NCBI GenBank assembly: GCA_963921425.1
Contig: OY992837.1
Span: forward strand, 5,863,896 to 5,927,895
Source: Dryas octopetala
Lineage: Eukaryota; Streptophyta; Magnoliopsida; Rosales; Rosaceae
DNA: 64,000 nt
Direction: 5' to 3'
Shown here one piece after another: positions 21,954-34,120 of this stretch. The first letter of the stretch is position 1, and every line of letters starts with the position of its first letter. The translations under genes were made by a program, and so were the position numbers. A model generated the notes under the pieces. That model saw only the letters and a list, made by a program, of their open reading frames with translations, had not been told where the DNA came from and made no database searches.

Positions 21954-23602
21954 ATGGAATTTGAAGGCTACAGGCAGGCTCAGAGGCCAAAATATGACTG
22001 TCTTCTGTTTGGTAAGCCTTTTTACTTTTAGAAATTTGCATGTCAATCTGAATTACCTTGGAGAACATCATCTTGACCACTTGTTTTTTCCAAATTGCAG
22101 ATCTAGATGATACTCTTTATCCCCTTAGTACTGGGGTTGCTACAGCTTGCCGCAACAATATAGAAGGTAAGTTTGTATTCTAGACTTCTAGTTAGGCCTT
22201 GGAATTCACATTTATTTTTTCGTTTTGGTATTGATTTCTCTTTTTTTTTTTTTTTTTTTTTTTTCTGTAGATTATATGGTGGAAAAGCTTGGCATTGAGA
22301 AGAGCAAAATCCCTGACTTGTGTAACCTGCTGTACAAGAACTATGGAACAACAATGGCTGGTCTTAGGGTACGTTTTGATACTTCCCCATCTTTGTGGCA
22401 TTTTTATTTATTGCTAAGCTTGTTAATGAATTATTTCTAAAATTTTATTGATACTTCCTTTGCAGGCAATCGGCTATGACTTTGACTATGATGAATATCA
22501 CAGGTGGGAAGCCCTTCTGCTATTTGATCAGCCTTTTACATCTTGCTGTATTAACTAGTCCTCAAGGATTTGCTAACCTTTGCCTTTCCTATGTAACAGT
22601 TTTGTCCATGGGAGATTACCTTATGAGAACATAAAACCCGACCCGGTTTTGAGGAATCTTTTGCTGAACCTGCCTTACCGGAAAATTGTAAGCGCCTCAT
22701 CACCAAATGATAGCCAAGGAAAGGCCAAAGGTTTTAAACTTTTCTTCTTTGTGCTAATCCTTTCTGTTTTCTATGTGAAACAGATATTCACAAATGCAGA
22801 CAAGGTCCATGCTGCTAAAGCACTAAGTAGGCTCGGATTGGAAGACTGTTTCGAAGGGATTCTCTGCTTTGAGACCCTCAATCCTATTCACAAAAGCACT
22901 GTTTCTGATGATGAAGATGACATTGAGTTTGTGGGATTAAACACTACTACTACTACTAGTAGTGCTACTCCTGCAGCTGAAGTTCCTGCCACAACTACAA
23001 GCAACTCTCAAATTTTTGACATCATTGGCCACTTTGCCAAAACAAACCCTACCTCCAAATTGCCAAAAACCCCAATTGTGTGCAAACCATCAGAAGTTGC
23101 CATAGAAAAGGCTCTCAAGATTGCCAACATCAACCCTCAGAGAACTGTAAGATACATATTTCTCTCTTAGGATTTGGACATCAGGTTCTCTTAGATAATT
23201 AGCTACTACCATGTATAGTTTAATCATGCTTATCTGTGGTTGGTGTTTTTGGTTCTGTCAGCTCTTCTTTGAAGATAGTGTCCGCAACATACAAGCTGGC
23301 AAACGAGTGGGTCTTCACACTGTGCTGGTAAGCCAATATTGGAAAATCTATTACCCCACAAATAATGTGAGGACCGACATATATTCTATATGTAATGACA
23401 ATTTGGTCACCAACTGATGCCTTGTATTTTGTGATTATTGAATGTACAGGTTGGCACATCCCAGAGAGTTAAAGGTGCAGATTATGCACTTGAAAGCATC
23501 CACAACCTCAGGGAAGCGCTGCCAGAGCTTTGGGAGGTTGACAGGAAATCTGAAGTTGGCTACTCTGGGAAGGTTGCAGTGGAGACATCGGTCACAGCTT
23601 AG
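21954..23602 (+). CDS. HAD-superfamily phosphatase, Sdt1/pyrimidine 5'-nucleotidase-like
   Basis: Probable soluble phosphatase of the Sdt1 (suppressor of disruption of TFIIS)/pyrimidine 5'-nucleotidase group; substrate not established here. Eight coding exons: 21954-22011, 22101-22166, 22271-22368, 22466-22503, 22600-22687, 22784-23146, 23262-23327 and 23450-23602. They give 309 residues. Motif I is DLDDT at 20-24, with nucleophile Asp20 and acid/base Asp22. Motif II is IFTNAD with its Thr. The motif III Lys is in CKPS. Motif IV is FFEDS, where many relatives have DDS. A helical cap (DYMVEKLG...GYDFDYDEYHSFVHGRLPYE) lies between motifs I and II. An acidic, Thr/Ser/Ala-rich insertion (SDDEDDIEF, then poly-Thr) lies between motifs II and III, with a long linker before CKPS. 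Family membership is secure; substrate is inference. Confidence 0.9.
22243..22265 (+). repeat. Poly-T tract at intron 2 acceptor
   Basis: About 22 consecutive T residues run almost up to the acceptor TGTAG before exon 3 of the HAD phosphatase gene. It serves as the polypyrimidine tract and is likely length-variable. Confidence 0.7.
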
Positions 23603-24343
23603 GCCTACAACAAGCACTTGTTTGTATGTGGAAAGAAATCAATGTTTTTTTAGGGATCTTATCATCCCTTTTGTCCTGTCTCATTGTAATCACATATTAA
23701 TTCATAATAAAATATTAGTCGTCCTTCTTTAAATGTTTTAATCTAATACTTTATATTACTAATTTATCAATCATAACCGAACATTCAAGTAATAATCACA
23801 TAATTAATTAATAATTCAAATTGACAATTTAATAACACGACATGAATTAGATGACGTTAACCCATATCACACTCTCTTGAATTCTCTAATCACATTATTT
23901 GTCAATGGAGTCATAATTTATTTGCAAGTACAATTATTAGAATGGAACTCAATGCTAATCACGCGAGTCACAAGGTATATAATAATATGAAGGTAATGAA
24001 AGGGACATACTCTCATATATAATTGAGAATTGAAGTGCGAAGCATAATTGATGCGCAAGAAACACAGTGTGAAAATGATATCTCCTAGATCACAGGGTGA
24101 TTATAAAAAGGGTTTAATGTTTTAAGCACACTGAGATCATATTCTATTGTCTCTACTCTCTAGACACTACACTAGCAGACACTTGTATTGGCATCATTGA
24201 CTGAAAAAATGGTGATCCATCTCCATCTTTCACATGACTTTCGATCAACTATTGGCTCCCCTTTTGTATTTTCTTCACCTAACCTTGGTTACTTGCGTTG
24301 AGAGTTATATTGTATGTAAAGTTTCATCTTATAATTACTAAGG
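23603..24343. other. Intergenic AT-rich region
   Basis: 3' flank of the phosphatase gene, with AATAAAATA near 23707 as a plausible polyadenylation signal. No gene is seen between here and the solo LTR. Confidence 0.5.
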
Positions 24344-24348
24344 ATCTT
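24344..24348. repeat. 5-bp target duplication (left), ATCTT
   Basis: ATCTT here and the identical ATCTT at 24942-24946 flank the solo LTR exactly, which marks a retrotransposon integration. Confidence 0.8.
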
Positions 24349-24941
24349 TGTTCGTATAACTAATCATCTGGGCATAACGACAAGTCACATAAGGCTTAAC
24401 ATTATGTCGTTTGGGCCTGGGCCTAAAGGATAAGCCCCTCCTAAGCTCTTGGGCTCTTAGCCCCTGACCTCTTAGGCTCCGGCCCTCTAGGCTCCGGCCT
24501 CCTAAGCTCCAGCCTCCTAGGCCCCGACCCGTGTCAACTCATTCGGACCCACGAGACTAGTGACACGTGGCGCTCCTACAGTGCGAATCATTACCAGGGA
24601 CACGTGTCATCACCGGATTGGTTGACACTCTTCCAAAAGTATTATAAAATAGGTACTTTCTTGTCACAAAGGGACAACTGAATCATTATCATATTATTCA
24701 CTCACTCTGCTCACAGATTCTCTAAACACTGACTTGAGCGTCGGAGGAGCTTCAGCCGGTACCACACCGGTGCCCTTTCCGCTCACTTTTGTGTACTTGC
24801 GCAGGGTGCATTGGATATTACTCTCTCTCCACTATTCACCAATCGGACCCAGCTACCTGTTCCTACCCCACTTCGACGTGTCATCCACTCAGGGGTGGTT
24901 TGACTCGACGTTGACTGCTTTACCATTTTTCAGCATCAACA
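24349..24941 (+). mobile_element. Solo LTR of an LTR retrotransposon, 593 bp
   Basis: It begins TGTTCG and ends CATCAACA (TG...CA), with perfect 5-bp ATCTT duplications on both sides. It contains a promoter-like TATTATAAAATAGG near 24640 and a downstream TTGAGCGTCGGAGG motif (near 24734), a signature I associate with plant Ty3-type LTR transcripts. A GC-rich minisatellite of CTAGGCTCCGGCC-like units (about 24418-24530) and CACGTG-containing elements occur upstream. No coding region or second LTR is present, so it is a solo LTR left by LTR-LTR recombination. Orientation is taken from the TATA box; superfamily is inference. Confidence 0.85.
24418..24530 (+). repeat. CTAGGCTCCGGCC-type minisatellite in the solo LTR
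   Basis: Imperfect units of about 17-18 bases, variants of CTCCTAAGCTCCAGCC, CTCTAGGCTCCGGCC and CTCCTAGGCCCCGACC, lie upstream of the LTR TATA box. Confidence 0.6.
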
Positions 24942-25132
24942 ATCTTGAATCTTTACTACGTTCATTTTTATTACTAAGATATTTCAATTTCTATTATGGT
25001 ATAATATGCTCTCACGTTATTTAATTTTATTTAAAATTAAATAAAGTTGATGTATATATTATCTGTCTCTTTTGTCACACGAGGTACTAACAATAAAAAG
25101 AAGTTGACGTCTATTTTATGAGAAATTATTCT

Positions 25133-25288
25133 GTATAACCGATATATTGACATTTGGTATAATCAGTCTATGTGTTATAATATAAATGAATGTTATTAAT
25201 ATTATACCCTACTAATATAAATACATCATCCAATAATACCTTTACACGTTGAATTAATTATACTACATAACAGTATATCAGTTATACC
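25133..25288. mobile_element. AT-rich MITE-like repeat, copy 1
   Basis: The block runs from GTATAACCGATATATTG to a right end whose reverse complement is GGTATAACTGATATACTG, an imperfect inverted repeat of about 17 bp. It contains ATGAATGTTATTAATATTATA and CATCCAATAATACCTTTACACG. A second, diverged copy of the same layout is at about 28776-28973. No target duplication was resolved. Confidence 0.5.
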
Positions 25289-25825
25289 TTATAATTTTTC
25301 TTATTTTATTTATCTCTCTCGTCCCATTCCAACATGTATAAACTTTTTATATATATTTTTAAAATTGAAATGCTGGATAACTTTTTTAAAGTGTCAATAC
25401 CCTAAAAAAATAGCCTATTAATTTTGGTGGGATATTCTAAGATAACCCCAGTTTCTTCTATATGTGTGGCTACAATTACTGCAAGAAATTATATCGTACT
25501 GAGAGTTGTTGAAATGTGAACTTGTGGACATGGTTTTTTTGGGAGATTTTGTTTGAGATTATGCTAAGCAAATCCCAAAACTCATATTACCAGGTGACAT
25601 TGATACATACACTTCATTATGGGGTAATGCATACGGCCCTGTCATATCAAGTGGGTGAAGAGATAAGGTATAAGGTGATAGAAGAGAAAACGGATAAGAA
25701 ACGAACCAAAATCATCAACGGCTACCTCTTGCTCTGTTTCTCTTAGGGCGCTGGTTCGCGGATTTGGGGCGTTGCAATTGTGACCGAGGGGTGGATGGAA
25801 ACTGGTCCGTACAACTAGCGTGTTG

Positions 25826-28184
<2,359 letters not shown>

Positions 28185-29251
28185 TTCTCTACAGATACCT
28201 TGTTGGTCTGGGACAATATTTTGTGCTAAAGCTTTATTTTAGAGTATCTCCCTTTAGTTTTGGATTGTAATGCCACAAAGAAGATGAAGATCTCCCTTTA
28301 TGCGTCTTTGGTTTGACTGGAATAGAACAACTTAAAAGCAACTAGTATATTGATTAAGGTGTCTATGCAGTGAAACAATTTTAGATTTGTATTCAAGGGG
28401 TCTCATCCCTGGGTTTATATGGGTGTCTGACATCTGAATTTTGGGTTGCCTGCACTTCTAATAATGCAAGTGGGCCAGAGCCTGTTTTGCCTTTTACTCT
28501 GCCTCTACATATTTAGAATGTTAGGCTGATTTTTATGTTGTATGAGTGTATGACCGGGAAATTTGATATTCCACTGCTCATATATGTGTGCAAAAGCCTG
28601 CTGCTGTGGTTTAGAAAGCATGGCAATCAAAATTAAAGATGCGTGCCAGTGAATGTACATTTTGGAAAAAAGAGAGAACATCTTTATTTGCTTTTAAAAA
28701 ATAAACCTGTACATTCTATAGAATGAAAAATTATTATTTGTGATCGCAACATGACATGATGATGATAAATTATTCTATCTAATTGATATATAATATATTG
28801 TTACGTGGTAAAATTAACTTATGTGTCATAATATGAATGTGGTATAATTAACTTATGTTTCATAATATGAATGAATGTTATTAATACTATATCTTATAAA
28901 TATAAATATATCATTTAACAATATTCTTATATGTTGGATTGATTATATTATGTGACAGTATATTAGTTATACCAATAATTGTTTCATGCTGATATATGGT
29001 TACCATTCCAATTATATTCCTCAAATGATGGATATTTTTCTGATTGTAGCCATGGATTTTTATATAAAAAAATAATTATAAGTGAGGAAAACCGTGGAAA
29101 TGCAATTTGATGTTTGACTTGCAGATATAAAATTTGTTCAAATATCGTTGAAGTATTTACATTATCTATTGAATTAAAAAGCAAAACGACGTCGTTTCCA
29201 CGACCCAAAAAGAAAATATCATAAGCTCGCTCGACTCAAGCGCAGCTGAAG
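28185..29251. other. Intergenic region
   Basis: 3' flank of the SDR gene, then AT-rich DNA with the second MITE-like copy (about 28776-28973). The YidD gene leader begins near 29180 with an AAACGACGTCGTTT palindrome (29183-29196), a sequence often seen near plant promoters; its use here is not shown. Confidence 0.5.
28776..28973. mobile_element. AT-rich MITE-like repeat, copy 2
   Basis: Shares layout and many words with 25133-25288: ATAATATGAATG, AATGAATGTTATTAATA, TATAAATATA, CATTTAACAATATTC and the end TATTAGTTATACC. It is diverged and contains an internal duplication of CTTATGTNTCATAATATGAATG. Non-coding. Confidence 0.5.
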
Positions 29252-29937
29252 ATGGCGGTTGTTATGTTCGTTAACTACCATAAACCTCTGGATATAGTTA
29301 TTCAATCTCAAAACCCTAGCTTCAATTCCCGCAAAATTTTCCCCAATCAAAACCATTACCATGCTTCGAGAGCTCGCCGTCGCCCAATAATCAATGAACT
29401 GAACGGAGACTCGCACTCCGACCCAAGCAATCCACAAGGTACTCTCCCTCTCTCTCTGACTCAATTTCTGTACACAATGAAATTGCTGACCATGTAGTTT
29501 TCTCGTAATCAGATAAGGAAGTGGACAATTTGGGAGTGAAAGCTGCATTGTCTCTGCTCAAGTTCTACAAAAGTAAGCATCTTTTCACTGAATTAAGAGT
29601 AATGGTGGGTGAGTTTAATGGGGTTAATACTAAATGAAGCAAATTGGAAAAACAGGGGAAATCTCACCTGTGTTGCCCAAGAGTTGCCGTTATGTTCCAA
29701 GTTGCAGTGAGTACTCCATGCAAGCTTACAAGAAATATGGGGTTGCAAAGGGTACCATCTTGACCGCTTGGCGTCTCTGTCGTTGCAATCCCCTTGGTAA
29801 AATTCATTTTCATAGCTTTCTTGGGATTGTTTTCTTTTTGGGTCTTTGAATTTATGTGAATTCATTTTTTAGGTGGGTCTGGATATGACCCTCCTCGATG
29901 GTTCGACGAGACAAGTTTTCGTGAAGAAGAAGAATAA
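29252..29937 (+). CDS. YidD-like membrane-insertion-associated protein (UPF0161)
   Basis: Plant member of the YidD/haemolytic-domain family. In bacteria YidD is a small membrane-associated protein linked to the YidC/Oxa1 insertase. The plant protein is presumed organellar. Four exons: 29252-29438, 29513-29572, 29656-29796 and 29873-29937. They give 150 residues. The N-terminal ~60 residues are basic (ASRARRR) and target-peptide-like. The family core is complete: ISPVLPKSCRYVPSCSEYSM, then AYKKYGVAKGTILTAWRLCRCNPL and GGSGYDPP, with conserved Cys residues in SCRYVPSC and LCRC. The C-terminus is acidic (FREEEE). It is convergent with the downstream GRAS gene. Family call is firm; plastid location is inference. 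Confidence 0.93.
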
Positions 29938-30743
29938 CACAATCCCATCTCTTAAAATGTTTGTATACATACAATCTATTGTATGAAAATATAATAATCA
30001 TCTTTTCTTAGTACCAACATTTCTTGTATACAAGGTTGTTGAATTACTTTTTTAGTGCCAACATCATTTTTTTTTTTTTCAACTTGTTTGTAGGCATGAT
30101 TTGGGTCGTTAATGCAAAATATTATGTTCTTTGTATCAGTACTGTATGACACAAATAGTTGATTTTTTTTTTTTTTTTTTAAGTTGGTACATAATGACTG
30201 TGCACTGAGAGGGTACAATTTTGTACAGAGGAAGAGTGTTTGATTATTAAAATGATGCATACCAAGAGATGTGAAAAGATGAGCCTAGATTGCATTATTT
30301 CATAGTCTGTCCCACAACACAATTAATTGATTGATTATAGTCACTACTGTCTCATCCATAATATATAATTGCTTAGACAATTTTTCTAATGTAGTACAAA
30401 GTCTAAAGGATTAATCAAATGGGGGATCGGTTAGTGGACTCATTGTAGTGGTCCAATGAAGAAGCACCTTGTCCTTGATCCCAAAGACTGGCTTCTTCTG
30501 CGCCTTGCCTGCCGAATCATTTCATTTCTATCATGGTAGAGTCCACCTCACACCCCAAATTGTTTAATTCCAGATGCCTCTGGATCACCTTGGACGGAGC
30601 ATGACTTAAAAGCAAGAAACTTAAAGTTTAAAATCTGTAAGTGGGTACGAATAAGATTGTTTTCGAAACCACTTAATCTAATAAATAAGAGAAGAAATGC
30701 CAACTAATGTTATTACATCATTCAAGAATTATGTTAGTGAAGC

Positions 30744-30797
<54 letters not shown>

Positions 30798-31293
30798 TGA
30801 CAAGTGACAAAACTCCAAAGAGCTTCTTTCATAAAAACACAAATCGTACAAAACAGAACTGCACAGTTTTTCTCTCCTGCTTGATGAATTTGAACAAGAT
30901 GGTGCAAATGTGACAAAACTTTACCTTGCTGAATGCCTGTTGGGGGCTATCAGACTATAGTAAAACTCAAGTACATCACATCTTAGTGAGAAGAAGTGTT
31001 ACATGATAATCCTGCAAGACTTCTACATGGTGACAAAGCACCACTGCAATGACCATCACTTGGCATGCACCCTTTATAATCAGCCATCAACAATTGAATC
31101 AGCTGCCCCATTTACCTGCCAGATTATCAACAAAAGTGAATATCACAAGAGAGAGAGAGAGAGAGAGAGTAAAACATTACCAAACATTTAAATCAAGAAA
31201 CACAATTACCTTGAATCCCCGCAGCATCCCTGTTGAATGCCGAAGAACTAAGAAGCAGATTACAAGCACTAATAATTGTGCCTATCAAGTCCC
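29938..31293. other. Convergent intergenic region with GA microsatellites
   Basis: Lies between two 3' ends. It contains T-rich tracts (about 30067-30080 and 30163-30180), a (GA)25 microsatellite at 30745-30794 and a shorter one near 31148-31169. The right part should include the GRAS 3' UTR. No gene is seen. Confidence 0.6.
30745..30794. repeat. (AG)25 microsatellite
   Basis: Uninterrupted AG dinucleotide run of 50 bases between the convergent YidD and GRAS genes. Confidence 0.95.
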
Positions 31294-33555
31294 TTAAACA
31301 GGTTTCCAAGCAGAAAGGGCAAAGACGGTTCGTCCCTTCCACCCCTGCAACAGCCAGCGGCCACCTTCATCAATGACAAAGTCCTTGTGGTAACTAGATC
31401 TCACTTTCTCAGTTGCCTTCTTCACAAGCTCTCGGTCTAAAGGTAGTTGCACAAACCCAGCCCTCAAGTTACGGACTTGCCACTGCTTGTATGTTTCTGG
31501 CCTTTCCACTCTCTCCCAGCCCTCACAAGCTATAACATTCAAAGCCTCCCTGCCAATGATCTCTTTCTCAATCAACATCCTCTCCCGATCCTCACGGGGT
31601 ACGACTGTTTCAAGCATATCAAACATTGAAGAAAAATGAAATAAAGCCTCCCGGAACCTGGTGACAAAGAAAGGGGCATTGTACGCTCCATTAACAACTC
31701 CATGGATGAAAATGTCTGGACTAATTCTCCTTATCAAATCGAGAACCCTATTTCTTGCACTGTCCACAGTCACACTTTCATCAAGCAAGTTCTTACCGCG
31801 ATATAAACAGTTAACAACAAGAAACTCATCCCTGTCAATCTTGAGTTCCTCAAGTTTAATGGTTTCCCATTTCTTTGCAATTGCATTGTACTCAAATGGC
31901 ACTTTGAACTTCTCGGCATAAGCTGCCAAGCGACGTCCTGTTTCCTCCACTCGCTCAGCTGGCCGGAATCCTGGTTGGGGAAATTCAATTCCAGTAATCC
32001 GAAGCTTTGGGGGTCCACCATCCCTCCACGAGATCCGTTGAATAAGGGTCGGCCATTGGAAACCATAAAGGATGCCAAAATCAATGACATGGACCCTCGT
32101 TGCGTTTGCTGCCATATTCCTTATCGTCTTGTTCGAGACAAAATTAGATATTTTCTTAAATGGGCATGCAGCAAGTAATAGATGGTAAGCTTTCAAGACA
32201 TCAGCAGCAGATGTTCTTTTGCTAACAAGGCCTTTATAAATCTGGCTACCAGTACCAGCTAAGCGTGCCTCAAGGCCATCAGCAAAGCAATGAGCCAGTC
32301 TCTGGTTCCCATCTCCGAAAGGAGAAGAATGCTGTCTGACCTTCTTTAGCAGTTCATTTGCGCTCCTATGATCATCAGCTGCAACTGCTTGTGCACAAGT
32401 AATTAGGAGAGTTCTCAAATCCACCACCTCTTTTTTAACACTTTGTTTCTTACTGCGACCTTTTCCTCCATTTGCTGCTTTGGATTGCCCATTTTGTGGC
32501 ACACTTTTGCTCATTCCATTCTGCAAGGCCTCACGAAGAGATTCCAAGTGATGCAGACCCTTCCCTTCACTACAAAGCAATACAATATCAAACATCTCGG
32601 ACCGCAGAGTAGATTCCGTAGAAACAGCCGCTTGCTTGCTACTCCTCCTTTCCTCCATATCTTCATCCTCCCTAAACAGATTCTTCCTTCCCTTTGACCC
32701 ACCAGGAGAATACTCCCCTTCATCCTTTTTCTCCACCTTGACAACTGCCTCATCAATCCCAAACCTTGGCACTTGAGCCAACAACCTATTTTCCTCCAGA
32801 TCAACAACCAACTTGGTCTCAATAGGAAGAAATCTACTAGCCTCCTCAACCCCCTTCTTGAACTGCCAAACAGATTGGCTCTCGGTACTCAGATCTGGGA
32901 CCTGAAGACTACTACTGGGAGAGTCCAACAGCCCATCCAGGGTACAGAACCCAGTTGAAGAGTTATAAGATGATTGAGATGTGCCATAAGCTGGAAGACC
33001 CTGTAATTGAGACAAATATCCATCTGGACTGTGAATCAAGGTATCATCGCCGAAATAGCCACCACCACTGTTACAACTACTAGTGATATAGTTACTGCAA
33101 TTTCTAGAGAAAGTATCATCTGGGCTCTCACCATATTGAATGGCATAATCCCGGTTTAGTTTTGGGGAAGGGGGATATTTCTTTCCAAGGACCTCATAAA
33201 ATGACTTCTCAGCCGCTTGAAGTTCCAAAGACTCTTGAAGCATGCAAGTCTTGTCCTCCATGTCTTCTTCCATAAGCATCTGATTTATGTATTTCAAGAC
33301 TGCATCCGAAAAGTCACAATCTTCCAGTGAATCTTCTTCAGGGCTCACACTTGAGTAGGAGGACACACTATTCGGGGTTAAACCGGGTTGAGGGTAACTA
33401 AATTCCCTATAGTTATTATCTAAGAAGGTATTACTATCGAATTGGGATCGGGGTACAATGTTCTGATGTGAAAGAATGGATAAAGGCTGGTTGCCCAATT
33501 GGACTCCATTGAAAGAATCAGTGAAAGCCCTAAGACGATGATCCATTGTCATCAA
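31294..33555 (-). CDS. GRAS transcriptional regulator, LISCL subfamily (SCL14/SCL33-like)
   Basis: Nuclear transcriptional regulator of the GRAS family. The SCL14/SCL33 (LISCL) subfamily acts as co-regulators, for example with TGA factors in detoxification responses. One uninterrupted coding exon encodes 753 residues, a normal length for the group. The variable N-terminal half carries acidic modules (EEDSLEDCDFSDAVLKYINQ and EEDMEDKTC) and a block of basic residues in GRSKKQSVKKE before the GRAS domain. The GRAS domain covers about residues 377-753: leucine-rich region I (VDLRTLLITCAQAVAADD), VHIID-type motif VHVIDFGILYGFQWP near 487, PFYRE-related region, and the C-terminal SAW motif (RTVFALSAWKP). 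The start is the ATG at 33555; an alternative in-frame ATG lies two codons inside. A leader intron precedes it. The orthologue within the subfamily is not resolved. Confidence 0.95.
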   Translation of the reverse strand: MMTMDHRLRAFTDSFNGVQLGNQPLSILSHQNIVPRSQFDSNTFLDNNYREFSYPQPGLTPNSVSSYSSVSPEEDSLEDCDFSDAVLKYINQMLMEEDMEDKTCMLQESLELQAAEKSFYEVLGKKYPPSPKLNRDYAIQYGESPDDTFSRNCSNYITSSCNSGGGYFGDDTLIHSPDGYLSQLQGLPAYGTSQSSYNSSTGFCTLDGLLDSPSSSLQVPDLSTESQSVWQFKKGVEEASRFLPIETKLVVDLEENRLLAQVPRFGIDEAVVKVEKKDEGEYSPGGSKGRKNLFREDEDMEERRSSKQAAVSTESTLRSEMFDIVLLCSEGKGLHHLESLREALQNGMSKSVPQNGQSKAANGGKGRSKKQSVKKEVVDLRTLLITCAQAVAADDHRSANELLKKVRQHSSPFGDGNQRLAHCFADGLEARLAGTGSQIYKGLVSKRTSAADVLKAYHLLLAACPFKKISNFVSNKTIRNMAANATRVHVIDFGILYGFQWPTLIQRISWRDGGPPKLRITGIEFPQPGFRPAERVEETGRRLAAYAEKFKVPFEYNAIAKKWETIKLEELKIDRDEFLVVNCLYRGKNLLDESVTVDSARNRVLDLIRRISPDIFIHGVVNGAYNAPFFVTRFREALFHFSSMFDMLETVVPREDRERMLIEKEIIGREALNVIACEGWERVERPETYKQWQVRNLRAGFVQLPLDRELVKKATEKVRSSYHKDFVIDEGGRWLLQGWKGRTVFALSAWKPV

Positions 33556-33577
33556 CTTTGTAATTACTCAACAGTCT

Positions 33578-33840
33578 CTACAAAGAAGAAACACAACTAA
33601 GAGAGAGAGAGAGAGAGAGAACCCAAATCCAAATCATTTAGTATTGTTATTCAGAAGCAGCAGAATCTCCTTCCAATTACTTTCCTTCTTCAACCCTAAA
33701 AAGCCATTAAACTACAAAAATGAAAATGAAAACCTCCATAGGTAAATCTATAAACATGGAACCTTCAAAGATTCACAAACTAACACGTCTTGAACAAAAA
33801 TAAACTATAAATTTCAGAAAACACTCACAGACAAACACTG

Positions 33841-33871
<31 letters not shown>

Positions 33872-34040
33872 CTATATAAGCAAAAAAGCTAATTTCTTTG
33901 AATTATAAAATAGCATTAGTTAATTCAATATGAAGGTCAACTATGTACAGAAATAACTTCAAGAACCAGGAATGCAAACAAACAAAACCTCCAAATACAA
34001 TTTGGTTATATTGAACCACAAAATAACACAAAGAACTTAC
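33578..34040 (-). other. Leader (5' UTR) intron of the GRAS gene
   Basis: On the minus strand the donor GTAAGTTC starts at 34040 after CTACTCAAAG, and the acceptor TTTGTAG ends at 33578, 22 bases before the start codon. Just upstream of the acceptor the minus strand carries a (CT)10 run (plus-strand GA at 33601-33620), which would serve as polypyrimidine tract. The intron also contains a (TA)n run at 33849-33871. LISCL genes commonly have a leader intron. Inferred from splice signals only. Confidence 0.6.
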
Positions 34041-34120
34041 CTTTGAGTAGCCCTAGCTTTAGCTCACTGAGAGAGAACAGAGAGAGCTGAGAAATGGGAA
34101 CTCAGAAGTGGATGTGTTGT
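34041..34120 (-). promoter_or_regulatory. First leader exon and promoter-proximal region of the GRAS gene
   Basis: Minus-strand CT-rich sequence (CTCTCTCAGCTCTCTCTG) directly upstream of the leader intron donor, typical of a plant 5' UTR. No TATA box was placed with confidence. Confidence 0.4.

Noticed and set aside
24734-25024. 96-codon open frame starting in the solo LTR
   Set aside because: It spans the LTR end and target duplication into unrelated flank, so it cannot be a retained gene.
30745-30913. 68-codon frame with a Glu-Arg repeat
   Set aside because: Encoded by the GA microsatellite; no support as a gene.
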